DNA of 64,000 bases, from positions 46,468,514 through 46,532,513 of the forward strand of contig CM036618.1 in the NCBI GenBank assembly GCA_020746105.1, read 5' to 3'. The DNA comes from Trogon surrucura. Lineage: Eukaryota > Chordata > Aves > Trogoniformes > Trogonidae. Positions 1 through 14,100 of this stretch are shown here, in pieces (the first letter of the stretch is position 1; the number at the start of each line of letters is the position of its first letter). The notes under the pieces were generated by a model. That model was not told the origin of the DNA, did not search any database, and was given only the letters and a program-made list of their open reading frames with translations. Position numbers and translations under genes: made by a program.

Positions 1-3000
1 CTGGGAGATATTGCCAAAGGCAGAGGTCATCATTGTCACACAAAAGGAAAAAACTACGTTCATTATAAAATTAGGTTTTACTTCACCATCTTCTCCATAG
101 TCCTAGCACATAGCATAGAAAGCAACACCAAACTCCAGGGGTACAATATCAAGACCCCTCCAAAAGACACCAGTTCCACAATAAAGTAGAGCTGAAGTGG
201 GAAAACTGAGCCAAAAATGACCGAACAAACTTTCTAACACTGGAAAAGATAAGACCTTCAGTCACCAGCCTCGCCGCAGCAGTGAGGAGCAAGGTTCCTT
301 CTGACCTCCAAAGGGAAGAGCAGTGACTTAGGAGGCTGCCAGTAGCTCCCAGTCAGTGAAAGGAGTTAGAAAAGGAGTCCTCACCAGCAGCATAATAGCT
401 ATTGCTGACAAGCTTACAGCTGAGGAAATTAGTTTCAGACTGGTGAAACCGCATTTGTTGTATCTCATCTTTCTCCCTTCACGGTAGGAAAGTTAGGACA
501 AGGTGAGGAGAAGCCAGGTGTCAAGAGTTCCTGCACGAATATATACAGCAAGAGATGGCATTAGTCAAGATGGGAGATGAGAAGAGTTTTGACACTGCCC
601 ATAGAGTAAATCTGAAAAGGAAGATATGGCAACCATTGGAGAGAGTCCCGAGCTGGTGGGGCCAGGCAGGGAAAGGAGGTGACGGAAGAGGCATGGAGAG
701 ATACCAGGTGTAAAAGATAACAACGCAGCACAATTTTGCCAAGAATAAAGGCTTCTGAGCCATCACTTTGAATCCACATGTCCACCCTCCTCTAGTAAAA
801 CCATTAGACAGACAAGAATTAAGAGGAGAGAAATCACTCGCCTGCAAACAGCTTGCTGAAGACATGACATTCCCGAAGAAAAATGTACACAAGCGTAAGC
901 AGCTTACAAGAGCGAGCTATCTCACCCGGCTCACCCCCCACGAACACTATTAAATCCATGAGAATCAGAACAAGGAAATCGTCAGGGAGAGGCTACGATT
1001 AGCCAGAGTCTCAGCTAGAAAAATAGTTTATGAATTGTCATAAAAATTTAAAGCTCAACCTCACATTAGCTGCTGCAGTGTCTCTGCTCCCACCTACAGT
1101 ACAGTTCCTCTCCCTCTGTCTTCATCACTGACTGTGCCAGTACAAGGGGGAAATCTTTTGAATGTTTCCCCAAAATTAAATGCTGAAACAGCATATCATT
1201 ATTTTTTATATTCAAATCTATTATTAATAAGCTATACACTACAAAAAGATTCTGAATATGAGTGATACGTCTCATAATTCTGACCTATTAACAGAAGTAC
1301 ATGAGTCTCCCTGGACCAAAAAAATAGTTGTTAAAAAAGATGAATCACTTACTCAAATCAAAATAACATGACAGCTCCATGAAAGATTTCAAAATAAAAG
1401 TTAATAAGTTAATGGATTCATTTTACTGCCTCTAAGATGCAAACAGACAATGCAGAACAGTCAGTCATCTTCTTATTAAATAATATGAATCAACTACTCC
1501 ATCATGTTTGTATTAAGCAACAGGCAATAATACGCTCCCTGACAGTGTGTTAAGATGAGTGCACTGGTACGAGGACAAGACCAAAGCACATTTTTAATTT
1601 TCTTTGGAGTCAATGAGGATATATGTAAAAGTTTGGCATACATCTAAGTATCAGCCTGAATGCAGGAGCAGAAGCATTGCCCCAGCTGAGGGCCACCATT
1701 TAAACCATCACAGCCTTTCTCATATGCCATCACTGCCAGTCCTCATGGTTCAGGTGGACTCATCTCAGCAGTTGATCTGTCACCCAGCGTGCAGGAGAGG
1801 GTGGTGACCCTCCCCACATCTCCCCTCTCAAACACCTCTCCCAGGGAAGAGAGCACTTCCCTCTGAGAACACCTGATCGCTGCTTAGGGAGCCCACCACT
1901 AATGGCTTGAACTGGGCTGCTGGCTTTTTGGTGGTGAAGATGAGTGGAGAGAACCATCGCGCTCAACCTGCACTGGGAGGAAAATGTTTCTGAAAACTTT
2001 GATTAAAAAAATAATGTTTTTTTTCCAGTGTAGGGAGAGTAAAAATAAAATGACATTTCCATGATATAAAAATAATTCTTCTGGCTTCTTTCAAGTGCTG
2101 TAGCCCAGAAATATTCCGGAAGAGAGAGGAGAGACTTGGGAAGGAAGTTGCCTTTGGGAAGTGGTGGAGCGAGTTTCCTCAATCCCATGGAAGTCCTCTT
2201 CAGGTTTGGCTGCATTGTGTGGGTTTGATAATCAAAGTCTTTGTATGCATAGGAGTCATTTTAATAAGAACAAGGGGTAACAAAAAATCTTCTGGTTGAA
2301 AGTGGGCTGCATTGTACTGGCATAAGGGATTTCATTGCCTGCTCAGAACAGACAGATGTGGTGCTTTCAATGTAGGAAATCAGATGGTGAAAGGATAGGA
2401 AACAAACGACTTGTGGTTCCTGCCATTTATGTATGAAAGGGGCACATGAAGAGGCATTGATTTCAGCCACGCTAGGCTGAAGGATAAGGACTATTCACAC
2501 AAGTAAGGCTTTGGAGGACTAGGCTTGTAAACTGCAGATGCTTAAACAAAAGTCTGGGACACTTTTTCAAGAGTACCTAAGTATGATTTTTCTAAAGGAC
2601 CTTCCCCTCTTCAGTCACTTAGGATTTATCTAGCCCTTCCAGCAGAGCCTTGGTTAACAGAGGGATTTTGCCTGGGGTAAGGAGGGGAAGGATGAGGGAA
2701 ACTGTCTGCTAATGGGGCTATGGCCAAAGCAAAATATCCATGGAGCTGGTGTACCAGTGCGGGTGGCACACCGGCACTGCGCACCATCCCACATTTTTCA
2801 TTCCCTCAGGCACTTTCAAAACTGTTACCTTAAGCCTGCAGCAAGCTTTCAGCAGAGGTCTCTTAGGCTTTAAGCAGTTTCTAACTGTATTTATGTGTTT
2901 TATCCCTTGAGTAGGATAAACAGGTTAGCAATTAACTCTAGCTTCCTGACCTCTAGCTGGATAACCAGATCTCTAATTATATTTTCAGTGGCAGCGAATC

Positions 3001-4861
3001 TCAAGAGTTGTATGACACTATCTGAAAGTTTCCACTACCATGTAGCATCTGCAGCTCTACATGCAAATTGGCAGCAGAGAAAGTATTGGCAAAACAGAAA
3101 GCCAATTTTTCCCCTCTCTGGTACTTCTGCATCCTCAGCACTTTGAATCCTCCCACTCTGCTGCTTGGAAAATACTTACCCAAATAGGTGATTCCTGATA
3201 TGCCAGACAAAAGATTCTGAGAAGTATTTTATTCAAAAATCCCTTTTATATAATAGGATCCTTGTGGTACAGAATGTTCACAAGAGTGCAGAAACTAGAG
3301 GCAATGATAAGCCCCTTGTCCTTTACAGGTTGTTTTCAACGGTTTCTCAGTAGAGCACTGTGTTGGGAGAGAGGGCAGATTTATTTCTTTATACTACTAC
3401 AGAATTACTATTTATAGGGAAAAAAAAAAAAGAAAAAATCATAATGTATCACTTACTGTAGGAGTATAAGTGACCTTCAGAAAGGTGACATAGTTGGAGG
3501 GACAACTTTGGAACTGGCAGAGTACATCTCAAAAAACAGAGTATCTGGATGGCCTAATGCCAGAAGCCAACAGTGACAAAGCAGAGCAATTTGGAAAATC
3601 AGCTTGCTGTCATCCTGTATGCATGTAACTCTTGAAATAAAATAGTGATCTAATATAAAGGAAGTATATGGATTTACTCTGACAGCAATGCCAAGCACCC
3701 ATTCTAAGCAAGCGCCACACATATTCTCTTTTAAAAAGGGGTAAAATACACAGCAAATTAGCCATGTTCACATCTTCAGAATGAATGGTCTTTGCACTGA
3801 TTTTTCTGTGTGGTTTCTCACTATCTGTACGGAAAATGCATGTCTGTGTCTGACTCCACTTCTTACTTCATTACCCGTATGAATTATCCTTTCTGAAGAC
3901 AGATGTGGAAGAACTGTTCAAGATCTGCATCAAAGCACGAGAAAAATAAACTACTACTTACTTACATAGCACATGGTACTTTATTGTAATAAAAGCTGCT
4001 TTGGATTCACACCACAAACGCTTCCACACTTGAGGCTTCTGTGCTGCAAACAGATTAGTTTGGAGAGCTGCACTGACTGTCTCTGGTATCGTGGCAAATG
4101 GGCGTTTGGACACTGGCAGGTTCCTTCTTATGAAGGCGGAACTGAAGTAGTGTGTGCACACCGTGAGATAATACCCTACAGAAGTAAAGGCCAAGAGAAG
4201 AAAATATGGTTCCCACACCAGCTGGAAAGTTAATTATGTTGGTCTTAGAAGACCACAGCAGAATCATTTTAAAAGTCTCATTTTGTTTCTCCCAATGGAA
4301 AAGAAACAGTGGCAGAGGTGAGACAATTAGTTCCTGCTTGGTCTTTCCCTTCTCAGTAGCTTCCCTGCCTCTCACGCCTTATCATCAATTCTGTGCATCT
4401 GGGGCCAGTGGATTACACACCCGGCACCAGGCAAGTTCTTACTTTACCTGCTCTGTGACTACCACTCCTGCAAACCACGATTAAAAAAAATTAAAAATTC
4501 ATAGCATTAGTCACAAAGCACTTAGAGGCAGCCCCCAGCACATTTCAGATGGCTCGTTACCAGCTCCAGGTAGGGTGTGCTTTTGTATCTCTGGCCATTG
4601 CACTTTCCGGGTTGCCTTTGTACAGAAGGCAGCGTGCAAGGGAGGCTACAAAACACAGCAGCATTTCATGGAAAGAGCAAAGGCAAAACATGCACCTGAG
4701 GGTATAAAGAAGGAGGACACCACAGGAGAAGTAGCAGTGTTATCCCACCTATGCAGTCATACTGTACAATTAAGAAGTCCCTGTACACAGCAGGCTTGGA
4801 ATAACTAACTCTTCAAGGTACACGAAAATAACCTTTAACCCAAAACCTGGTACAAGCAAGT
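1..4861. other. intergenic, no gene recognised
   Basis: AT-rich non-coding DNA. Open frames here are short (none over about 125 codons), lie on both strands and match no family I recognise. I see no CpG island, long tandem array or RNA gene. It belongs to the 5' flank of POU3F2, which in other vertebrates is a long gene-poor interval; that placement comes from known synteny, not from this stretch itself. Confidence 0.6.
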
Positions 4862-5127
4862 TGTGGTGATGTGCAATACAACATGAGGAAATGGAATGAA
4901 ACTGTGTCAGGGGAAGACTGGACATTAGGAATAGATTCTTCACTGAGAGGCTGGTCAGTCACTGGAATAGGATCCCCAGGGCAGTGATCACAGCACCAAA
5001 CCTGTTAGAGTTCAAAGAATTCTTACTTACCTGGTTTAGTGTTCGGTAGCCCTGCAAAGAGCAGGGATTTGAACCCAGTGATCTTGATAGGTGCCTTCGG
5101 TCTTGAGATATTCTGTGATTCTATGAT
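4862..5127 (+). mobile_element. CR1 LINE 3' fragment
   Basis: About 265 bases match the 3' end of a CR1 non-LTR retrotransposon in sense orientation. The block reads through the typical 'GGACATTAGGAATAGATTCTT', 'GGTCAGTCACTGGAATAGG' and 'CCCAGGGCAGTG' segments. It ends with the CR1 tail ATTCTGTGATTCTATGAT at about 5109-5127. It is 5'-truncated, as nearly all CR1 copies are, and carries no reverse transcriptase. Divergence from the family consensus is considerable, so this is an old copy. The left border is approximate. CR1 is the dominant LINE of birds and also occurs in other reptiles. Confidence 0.85.
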
Positions 5128-8100
5128 GCTGAATTGATCTATTGATAATGGTTGGTGATGAGCTATGGATGTAGACACTCCTTAGTAAAGGGCATTCTAT
5201 GATATTTTTTACTCTCCACAAATATCTTGCTTGGTCTGTCTCATCCACATTGTGTTACAACTTCTTCAGAAACAAAGGCCCCGTGTGCGTGGTACTCGTG
5301 TTCTCCATACGGGACTAGCCTCCAAGCTCCACAGGTAGCATTTTCAAAAGCAGCCAAGCATAACAACAGAACTGGGCCACAGAGGTTCACACCAAGAAAA
5401 ATATCGAGAAGAGTATAGAGATGCTTCATCCAGCCGTTAGCTTTATGAGAATGAAAGGAAAGTTGCAGAGGGAGCAAATGGCTAACCTAGTTTACTGGAA
5501 AAGACAAGGCAAAAGCCAAATTGAAGGGGGCCAGCACAGAACTAAGGCTGAAAGAAAGAAACTCATAACAAAGGTTACCTACACAGTGACTCTGGAGATA
5601 TTCAGTGAACCATAGCTACTGGAAATGCAGATTTCCTGTATTTGTACAGGAAGAAACCAGGGTGGCTGGGAGACACATCCAAAGGGAGCTATACCTGAAG
5701 TAGTGTATAGGAGAAGAGGAAGAAAGGCATCAACTGAAATTTTAATTGGTCTTGTCTTTTAAAGTAGTGGAATACTTTTTTTCATGGAAAATTGTGGGAC
5801 AGTGACTTAAGAAAGGACCTTAAGCATGCAAATAAACATTGTGGAGGATATAGCTAGGAGTCAGTGCATGCGTTACAGCTTAGCAAGGGATAAAGTATAC
5901 TGAATGAGATCAGACTTGTCAGAAGGACAAAAGCACCTATGAACTTCACATCCATTCCTGTGTTGAGCATCCAACCAATACAGTGCCTGCTTGGTTCACA
6001 TGGCATAGCTGGAGCCATGCAGCTCCCCAGCTGTCTCCCATGTAGACAGAGACAGCCACCCGAGGAACAAGAACACAGGAACAAAACTGTTGCAGAGCAC
6101 AGATTCAGGGCACAAACCATTCTGAGTGCTATAAATAAAGATTTAAAAGAAAAAAATTACTATACTGTATAATTTATACCTCAGAGAACAAAAAGATGAG
6201 GATGATTCTGTTCTTCAGATGCCTGAAAGACTCCAAATCAATCAAGAACAAATAAGTAGGCAGCCTATTCGAAGCTGAACTTGAAGGGTAATGTGCAAAA
6301 AGAGTTGTTTTATGACTGAGTCTACCCAACAAGCATGTTCTCATCCTTCCTAACCTGCTTCTAGGCTAAAAAAAGACCAGACATCCTTCCTGCTTCTGAA
6401 AGTTCTGCCCTGTTTTTGTGCTTAGCAAAGGTTAGAAGGCTGAGTTCTGCAACTACCCGTACTTTTTCTGCTGTAAAGCAGAGCAGAGGATCCAGTGGTT
6501 GCCACTGAACAGTCAGCAGTAATAGTGCATGCTCTCCAAAAAGCTTTGTTGTTTCCCTGTCCCTAGGATGCAAAATGATTGCTGCATGGGAGAGCTGGCT
6601 TTGTAATGGCAAGTGATATGTGTATGCTAATATTCAGATAGTCTCAAAATTAGTGCTAACCTCTTGGGCAGTTTTAGAGATTTTTATTTTCCTTATCCAT
6701 TTTGTGTGTTAGTTTTTCAGAATCCCGCTAATAAATCTCCTAGAAAACTAAAAGTGACCTACATCCAGATTAAAGCCAGCAATGAAAAGTGGCACTCATC
6801 CATTGACACGATCCGAAGACACCACCGCACATAATCCCACTTTTAATGTATAATAAAACAATACTTCACACATTTGTGGAGTGGACTAAAACCAATCTAT
6901 TACTGGTGCCTTTTAGTTTGGTTTAGTTTGCTCGAGAAATGATGACTTGATAACAGCCCTCCTCACAGAAAGCATGCAGGTATGAATTAGAAGCAAGAAA
7001 CTGAATTTATGAAATAACCTTGGCAGTAAATAATAGCACACCTCAAACCAGGATTCATCACACACCTGTGTGGTAGGGAATGGAAGTCAGCTTCATCACA
7101 CTTAGAGTATCAATCACTCCCAGGATGCAAATTCTGTGAGGTGCAGAAAGATTACTTTACATAACCTGCAGAAAGTAGTTGAATCAATGTAATAAAAGCT
7201 TCAGCACAGCATTGTACAGCCTATGAGTGTCCTTAAGAACACACTTTTTTCATCATTTTACATATGAACGGAAGTATGATATGTAGACGAATGAACTAGC
7301 TCATAGCTGTGGACATACTAGGCTTCATTAGGACATTTATTAAAGGTTTTGGTAATGAGTGTTGACTGTTGTGGTCAAGAAGAAGTCTCTCCTTCCTTCA
7401 AATTAACAGCAAAAATACCATGGCCTTCGCTAAGGGCAGGTCTTCCATCCTACATGTATTTTTAGTGCTCTGTTGCTTTCAGACAACTTCTGACATTCCT
7501 GAGAGGTGCCCAAAAGGAGGCTCAGCCAGCAGGATGCACAGCCCCATTTGTGTGTGGCCACTGTCCTGTCTGAGACTGCTGCTTTGGAAGTGTCCCCCAG
7601 GAATGGAGATGATTTCACAGGCTGCAGCTCTCCATAGACCTGCCTCTCTCTATTCCTTCAGAGGCACCTGGAGCGAACATCTGCATTTCCAAGCAGCCAA
7701 GCATCCAGCTAAGCTCTTCTGAAAATCCAGCCCCTGGGTGAGCTATATATGTAAAAGTCAAGCTCTTTTAAAAAAATTTATCCCAAGACGTTGGCCAAAC
7801 CCTTGTGAACTGCTGCCCTCAGTGGCCGAACTGGGGCAGAGGGAACAGACAAAGCCTAGTCAGCCCGGACACCCACCGCTTCACTGTGGTCCGTGTGGCA
7901 GACAGAAAGGCATTTTGCTGTTGAAGGCAAACTCCACAGCCAGACGGAGACAGACTCTTTTTTTTTTCCTTCTACTACATAATATAATACTTAGCTTCCA
8001 TTTACTATATGTACAGTCTCCTATTTACTCTGTTATTTGATAAAACTGTGTACCACGGCAAATCCTTGTATCATGTATATTTGCAAGGGATTTCTGACAC

Positions 8101-11100
8101 CAGGATACCTTAGAGAAGAAGATGCATATAAACTGTGTAAGGGGGAAAAATGAAGATCTCTTTTTCATTCTCATGTTTTTACTGTCGTCAAAGAAGTATA
8201 AACACATACACATAAAAACATAAATCTTAAAGCTCATTTTATATGCTTTTCATATATTAAACAGAGTTGTTTACCTTCAGTTTCTTATTTTATTCCTTTT
8301 GAAAAGAGATTAATAAAAAAAAAGTTTTACAACGAGGCATTCCATTACCACTTCTTTTCTATTGCACTATTTATTACTGCTTTGAGACTGCAGAAAAGGA
8401 TGCAAATGACACTTTATTCCATAAGTCTTTGGGTCAAACTCAGCTGCCTACTATGCTGATCAGATTTCCTTTTTTACTTTTGGCAAGGGCTAGATATAAC
8501 CCATCTTCATATTAGATTTTGCAATACAATCCTTGTTATCTAGGTCCATCTACACCTGTCAGCATAGAGCTTTCGATTTTTCTCTCTTTTCTTGTCATTT
8601 CTTTCTTCTTTTTTTTTTATCAGATTCACACATACAATCTCCAACCTAACTGATGTGTAAAACATCAGGGTAAAAGCTAATAAACTTGTTTTGCCTGTAT
8701 AAGCATTTTAAGTGAACTGTTTCTTATTTTATAGGGGTGTCTTTCTACTTAAAGAAAAAAAAGCACTAGAAACAGTTAAAACATTGCATTTAATGCCAGC
8801 TTACTACTTGGTTTTTTATAACTTCAAGTCCTAAACAGCATGCTGAAGAGTTGCTGGAGAGGAGCAAGAGCTCTCCCAGGGCGAGAGCAATCAGACTCAG
8901 GCAGTGGTTCTGCAAAGACTGCGAGGGAGCGCGGGGCCAGGCGGCTGCAGAGATCCGGGTGCTGCAGTCACATCCTCGGTAGAACAAAAATGGAAATCTT
9001 TATTCAGAAAAAAAAATAAACAAAAAAAAAATCCAACACCTTACTTACAGATGTGTTTAATTCAGGACACATCAGATCGCTGGCATCATCCACCTGCTAG
9101 AAATGAGGTATCTAGATATTGAGAAAAGCCGGGTTTTCCTTGTTATTGCACTGCCACTGGGGTGGGGAGCTGGGGGAGGACGTGGGGGCTGCGTTCGGGA
9201 GCACAACGGCAACATTCATAACAGCCTTCATTCCTCCGCAATAATTCTTCTTCCTATGTCATACAGAACAGTCATTTAATATTTGTTTCTAGGTAATTAA
9301 TTTTGGAAATGCTCTTCATTTAAAATTGATCGTGCATTCTGCATGTACTGCAGGAACCCGGGTAACCTGGGGCTTACGCTGTCTTACAAAGACGGAGATG
9401 GAGGAGCTATAGGTAGGGTGGACAGAATGCAGATTGATAAGATTATTTTTTAAGTGTGAATGAACTGACAAATCTAATTTTCCTTGGTGCAGCAATGCCT
9501 TATCTCTACCTAAGAATTAGTAGATGCAGAACACCGTTAAATATTTAGTGTGCAATTGCTGTGCCCTCGTTGAAAATTATGAAGTATGTAAGGCCAGAAG
9601 AATAATAAAACTCTGTTCCCAAGAGTTACACTCGCTCTACCCACCTCAGATAGTCATTCTGGGGCTTAACTGGAAAAGAGAAGGAGGAGGAAAACAGCAG
9701 TGAAACCAAGGCCCGGGCTATGAGGCGGCTGCAGCTGCTCTGTGCCCATTCGCATGGACAAGTTGGGCCATTGGAAACTTCTCCAGCCTGTTCCAGCTAC
9801 GCCATGTCTCAGAGGGCCAGGAAGGCCAAGCACCATCCATCATGACAGGGAACGGTATAGCATTAACCAGTGTCTATGGCTCATCTACACTGAGAAGTTT
9901 TGGGGTACCTGGTGAAGATAGTCCAATGTTGCATCCCCAACAAAATAAAAAGGCGATGGCTTCTTCCACTTCCAACCTGAGGACTGACTGTAATGAGCTT
10001 GTGCTCCAGCAAATAACAGGTCAGATTTCCTACCCTGATAAGGGCTAATTTTTAATGATGAATAAAGTATTCCACCCACATTGTGAGGGAGGCTTTGGGA
10101 TGAAAATAACGCACATGCAATGTGTGGTTATTATCTATCACTGCCAGATGCAATCAAAACCTTTTTAAAAGCATTTGGTCACTTGTTCAAACTTTTCATA
10201 AGGGATCACTCAACTTCGGATGTCCAGTATTAGTCAACTGGGCCCAGATATGTGATCATACAGGCATGTTTTAATTTATATACACAAGAGAAGAAACTTA
10301 ATTCTGTCACGCTGTAACTTTTGAAGGCTCAATTATTCAACCTTCCTACCCCTCAGACAGATGGAATTCAGGAGGAGGAGAACTTTATTACTTGTTTTAA
10401 AATAAATGTATCGCTGGGTAGGAGAACGAAGTCCTCCACTCACAATTAGCTCTGTGGCACCACTCCTTGCTTGAAATAGTGGCTGTCATCTTTTAAGCAG
10501 TGCTCACCAGAGGAGTATGGGACCATGGCCAAGGCTCAGATGCCCAGTGCTACTTGCAAGTCAAAACACGAATGCTGAGAGGTAGCACTTTTGGATCCTT
10601 CCCCAAGTTCCTAAGGGAGCTACAAGCCCTTTGGCTTCTCTTCCTCTATCTCCTTTCAGCCTTGTGTTCTGTCCTACTTTGGGCACTGATGCTTCCCTCA
10701 TCTTCTTAATCTCACCCTGCTCTGCTTTCCTCTTCTTTTCTCCTCTTTTCCCTTGTCCAAATTCCCATCCTCCCTCCAGGTCTCTGCACTTCTGGTAGTT
10801 TCCCCCTCTCCATACTCCAGCCTCATTCCACAAGATTAAACATGTAAGATCACAAGAGGGTGACCCTTGCTGGCAGTTCCTTTACCCAGAAACAGAGAAA
10901 TATGAAGTAACTACAAAGAGAGTTTGCGGAGAAATTCTCCTCCAACCCACTCACTTCAGATCTCTTTCTCCATCCATGATCTTGTGATGACCAGGTGAAG
11001 GAAGAGGCTGAAGTATCTTAAATGCATATGGAGCCCACGAGGACTGTATCTTGCCCAGCCTAGACAAGCAGCTGCAAACTGATATTTTCAGAAATATGAG

Positions 11101-14100
11101 AGTTTCATTAAAGGCGCTTCCCCATCCTGCAAAATTCTGAATTTCTGTACTAAAACATGTTGAACTAGATCTTCCCAATGAAATAATTGTGATAATTTTT
11201 AGGATGTTCAAATATATCATTTTCCCTTAATTTCATTCACTGAAATGATCGAACCACGAACATGACTGCTTCCAAGATAGTTTGCCTCGAATCAGAGACT
11301 AGCCAGAAAAAAAACCTCTTTCGTTGTTATAAGCTTGGCAAAGCTATAAACAATATTGCCAGTCCAGAGCATTAAGAAACTACAAATCAGGCTATGCACA
11401 AAAAGCCTCGTAGATTAGCTGTAAAACCATGATTTTTTTTCTTAATAGCAGTAAAAGCAGGCACCTGCAGTTAAGGTGGTTTAGCTTTCTAATTGCATTT
11501 GCAAGGCTTTCCTGGCAAACTTTGCAACTTTGCAAAACTCAAGAAGCTTTTCATTTGAAATGAAAGATGGGCTGCTTATATTTCCACTTGTCTCCTGGAT
11601 CTTGATCCAGATGAAAACATCAAGCACTGAAACACTCAAATCAAGACAGATGGCAAAAGTATATAAGAAAGAGGAAGCAGAGTCTTATGATGAAAAGAAT
11701 TGAGAAACACATCTATAGGTGATAGCACCAGTGTGTCCATCATGCTCCTTGTATCTCTTATGACAAAATTCCAGCCAATGAATTTTGATTCTGTGTGTCG
11801 TTAGTTATATGCTCCTTTCCACTGCTTCAGATAAGATTTTACAGCATGACAAAGCAAGTGATTTAGGGATAGCAGTACTCAGTATAGCAAGAATAGAGTT
11901 CAGCTTCTTGCCCTGATCTTCTTCCTGCCTTGCAGCATATCTATTTGCTTACCTAAAGCTATGATTAAAAAAGCTGTATCATTTCCAAAGCAGGCAGCTC
12001 CTCTGACAGCCTACCAGGGTGCACATAAACATGAGGATCAAGGCTGAGCCAGAAGCTTACAAGAGCAACCCCTGAGAGGGGGTCACACCATTTTGGGGCC
12101 AGGCTTCTCAGAGATGCGTCCGGCAGCAAGCACAGCTGCGTGTAGCCCCGAGCACGCCGGGGCTCGACGCCAGCTCCAGGCTGCAGCAGGGGCAAGAAGC
12201 ACACTGGAGTCTACTATGTTTTCAAGAAAGGGACTCACCAGACAAACTGCCTCTAGCAATGCCGCACCTGGCTGCGCCAGGGAGTGGAATGAAACTCCCT
12301 GGCAGAGGGGCCACAGAAGGATGTCTCCTGAGTATGCTTCTCTCCATTCCCACCCTACCTCGCTGGGATCATCACACTGGCTGCTGCGGGTGCTTTTACC
12401 TCTGCTGACCATTTTCCTAGAAAGTGAACCTATGCATAACATAACATGTGCTGACTTGATATCCAGAGGATTTGTGAAGAGAAAAAAAATGAAAAAGACA
12501 GTTAAACAGACACTTGTTCCTGTACTGCTATATTCCTGCAGCTTCCAGAAGAGTTTCCTGAATATGTACCGAATTCCCTTTTGAGCCACTTTCTAAATGG
12601 CACACCAACTTTAGCAACTGCAAAGAAAGGATGCTCCTAATGCATCCAAAACTTCCCAGGGCATACATTGCATGGAACCGATATCACTGCCAGCAAGATA
12701 CAGGCTGCCGGTCTGATAATAATAAATTGAACTATATGGGCATAGAGATGGAAAAAGAGATGCAAAATGCACAGGGCAAGAATCCCAAATCTTGTCTTTT
12801 TTTAAAAAAAAAAGGGGAACATTTCAAAGCTAGTATCAGGCACCTGTTGTTACGTGCTGAAGGGGAAGTCTTTCCACCAGATCCACGGGGCAGGTCTGAG
12901 ATAAGCAGCTGGAATGATAAGCTATCTCTGCAACGATTCAGGAAGTATAGATGCCTCAGATGCTAATGGTGTGTCAGCAGGGAAACAGACACACAGCAGA
13001 CTGGGATTAAGTAAGCCTAGCAAGGTGTTTATTCATGTATAACATTTGCAGAGGTGACTCCCTACCTTGCTCCTGGCTGCCCAGAGGAACTGCTTATAAC
13101 CAAAAATATGATCAGAGAATTCAAGCAGAAAGGCCAGGTAGGGCAGGGGGTGAATCCCAGCTGTGACAGCCCTCCCGTCGGCGCTGGTGTCCCGGGAAGG
13201 AGGGTAGCCCACCCGCCTGCTCCTGCCGACCACCGCGCCTCAGCAGAACCCAGCCAGGCTTTGGCACTGATGCTGGTGGAGGGGGACCACTGCCAGCTTT
13301 CAGAGAGCATAATAACGTGCTGCAGCTCAGAAGAATTAGAGGTCACTTGTGCATCCTTCTGCACCGGGCTGGATCGACTGCAGCTGAACCATTCCCGGCA
13401 GACATTTGTCCAATCTATTTTCAAAATCCTCCCACTGCCACTCCAGGCAATCTATTCTTGTGCTTTTCCGACTGAAAGTTAGAAAGCTGTTCTTAATGTC
13501 TAATCTAAATCATAAGTCAACTTTAAAAATGACAAGTATGGTTAAAAGTTTCAAGATTTTTCCTAATAATAAACGTAGTTTTCATTTTATTTCTCTGTTG
13601 GTTGCTGCACATTCAGGGTACTTTCAAATCACTTTTTAAAGCATCCCTCTAGAATCATGATGTATAGAAACCATATTTTTTATTTTTCACAAGAGCCGAG
13701 ATTGTCATTTAATTACATAAAACCAGGAGTAGGAGATTTAAGGAGAAAAAAAATTGCAATAAAGTCCTCTGAGAGATGCCAACACTTAATTTAGCTGTAA
13801 AAGGCTTTTTTTTTTAATCCGTATGCCTCACAGACCCATTGCCCAAAAATGTTCTGAAGTAAAAACAATGCCAAGAAAAAAAGACATCTCACCCATAAGT
13901 AATAGAGAAAAATACCTCAGGTGTGGAAGACACATATTCCTATGCATGTGCATACATAGTCCTTCATTTACCTTTCATCAAAATCCACTTTAACTACCCC
14001 AACCATGTGAACATTGCCTTTCAGCAGACATTTGACAAAATTCCATTCAAATAAGTTAATAGCTAGAGAGATACTTTCCTCCTGCCTCACCAAAGATGAA

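Noticed and set aside
5040..5100. tRNA-like T-arm (GGATTTGAACCC, resembling a reversed GGGTTCAAATCC)
   Set aside because: It lies inside a CR1 3' end, where the GG-TTGGA-CTAGATGATCTT segment gives the same look. No anticodon arm or acceptor stem could be found around it.
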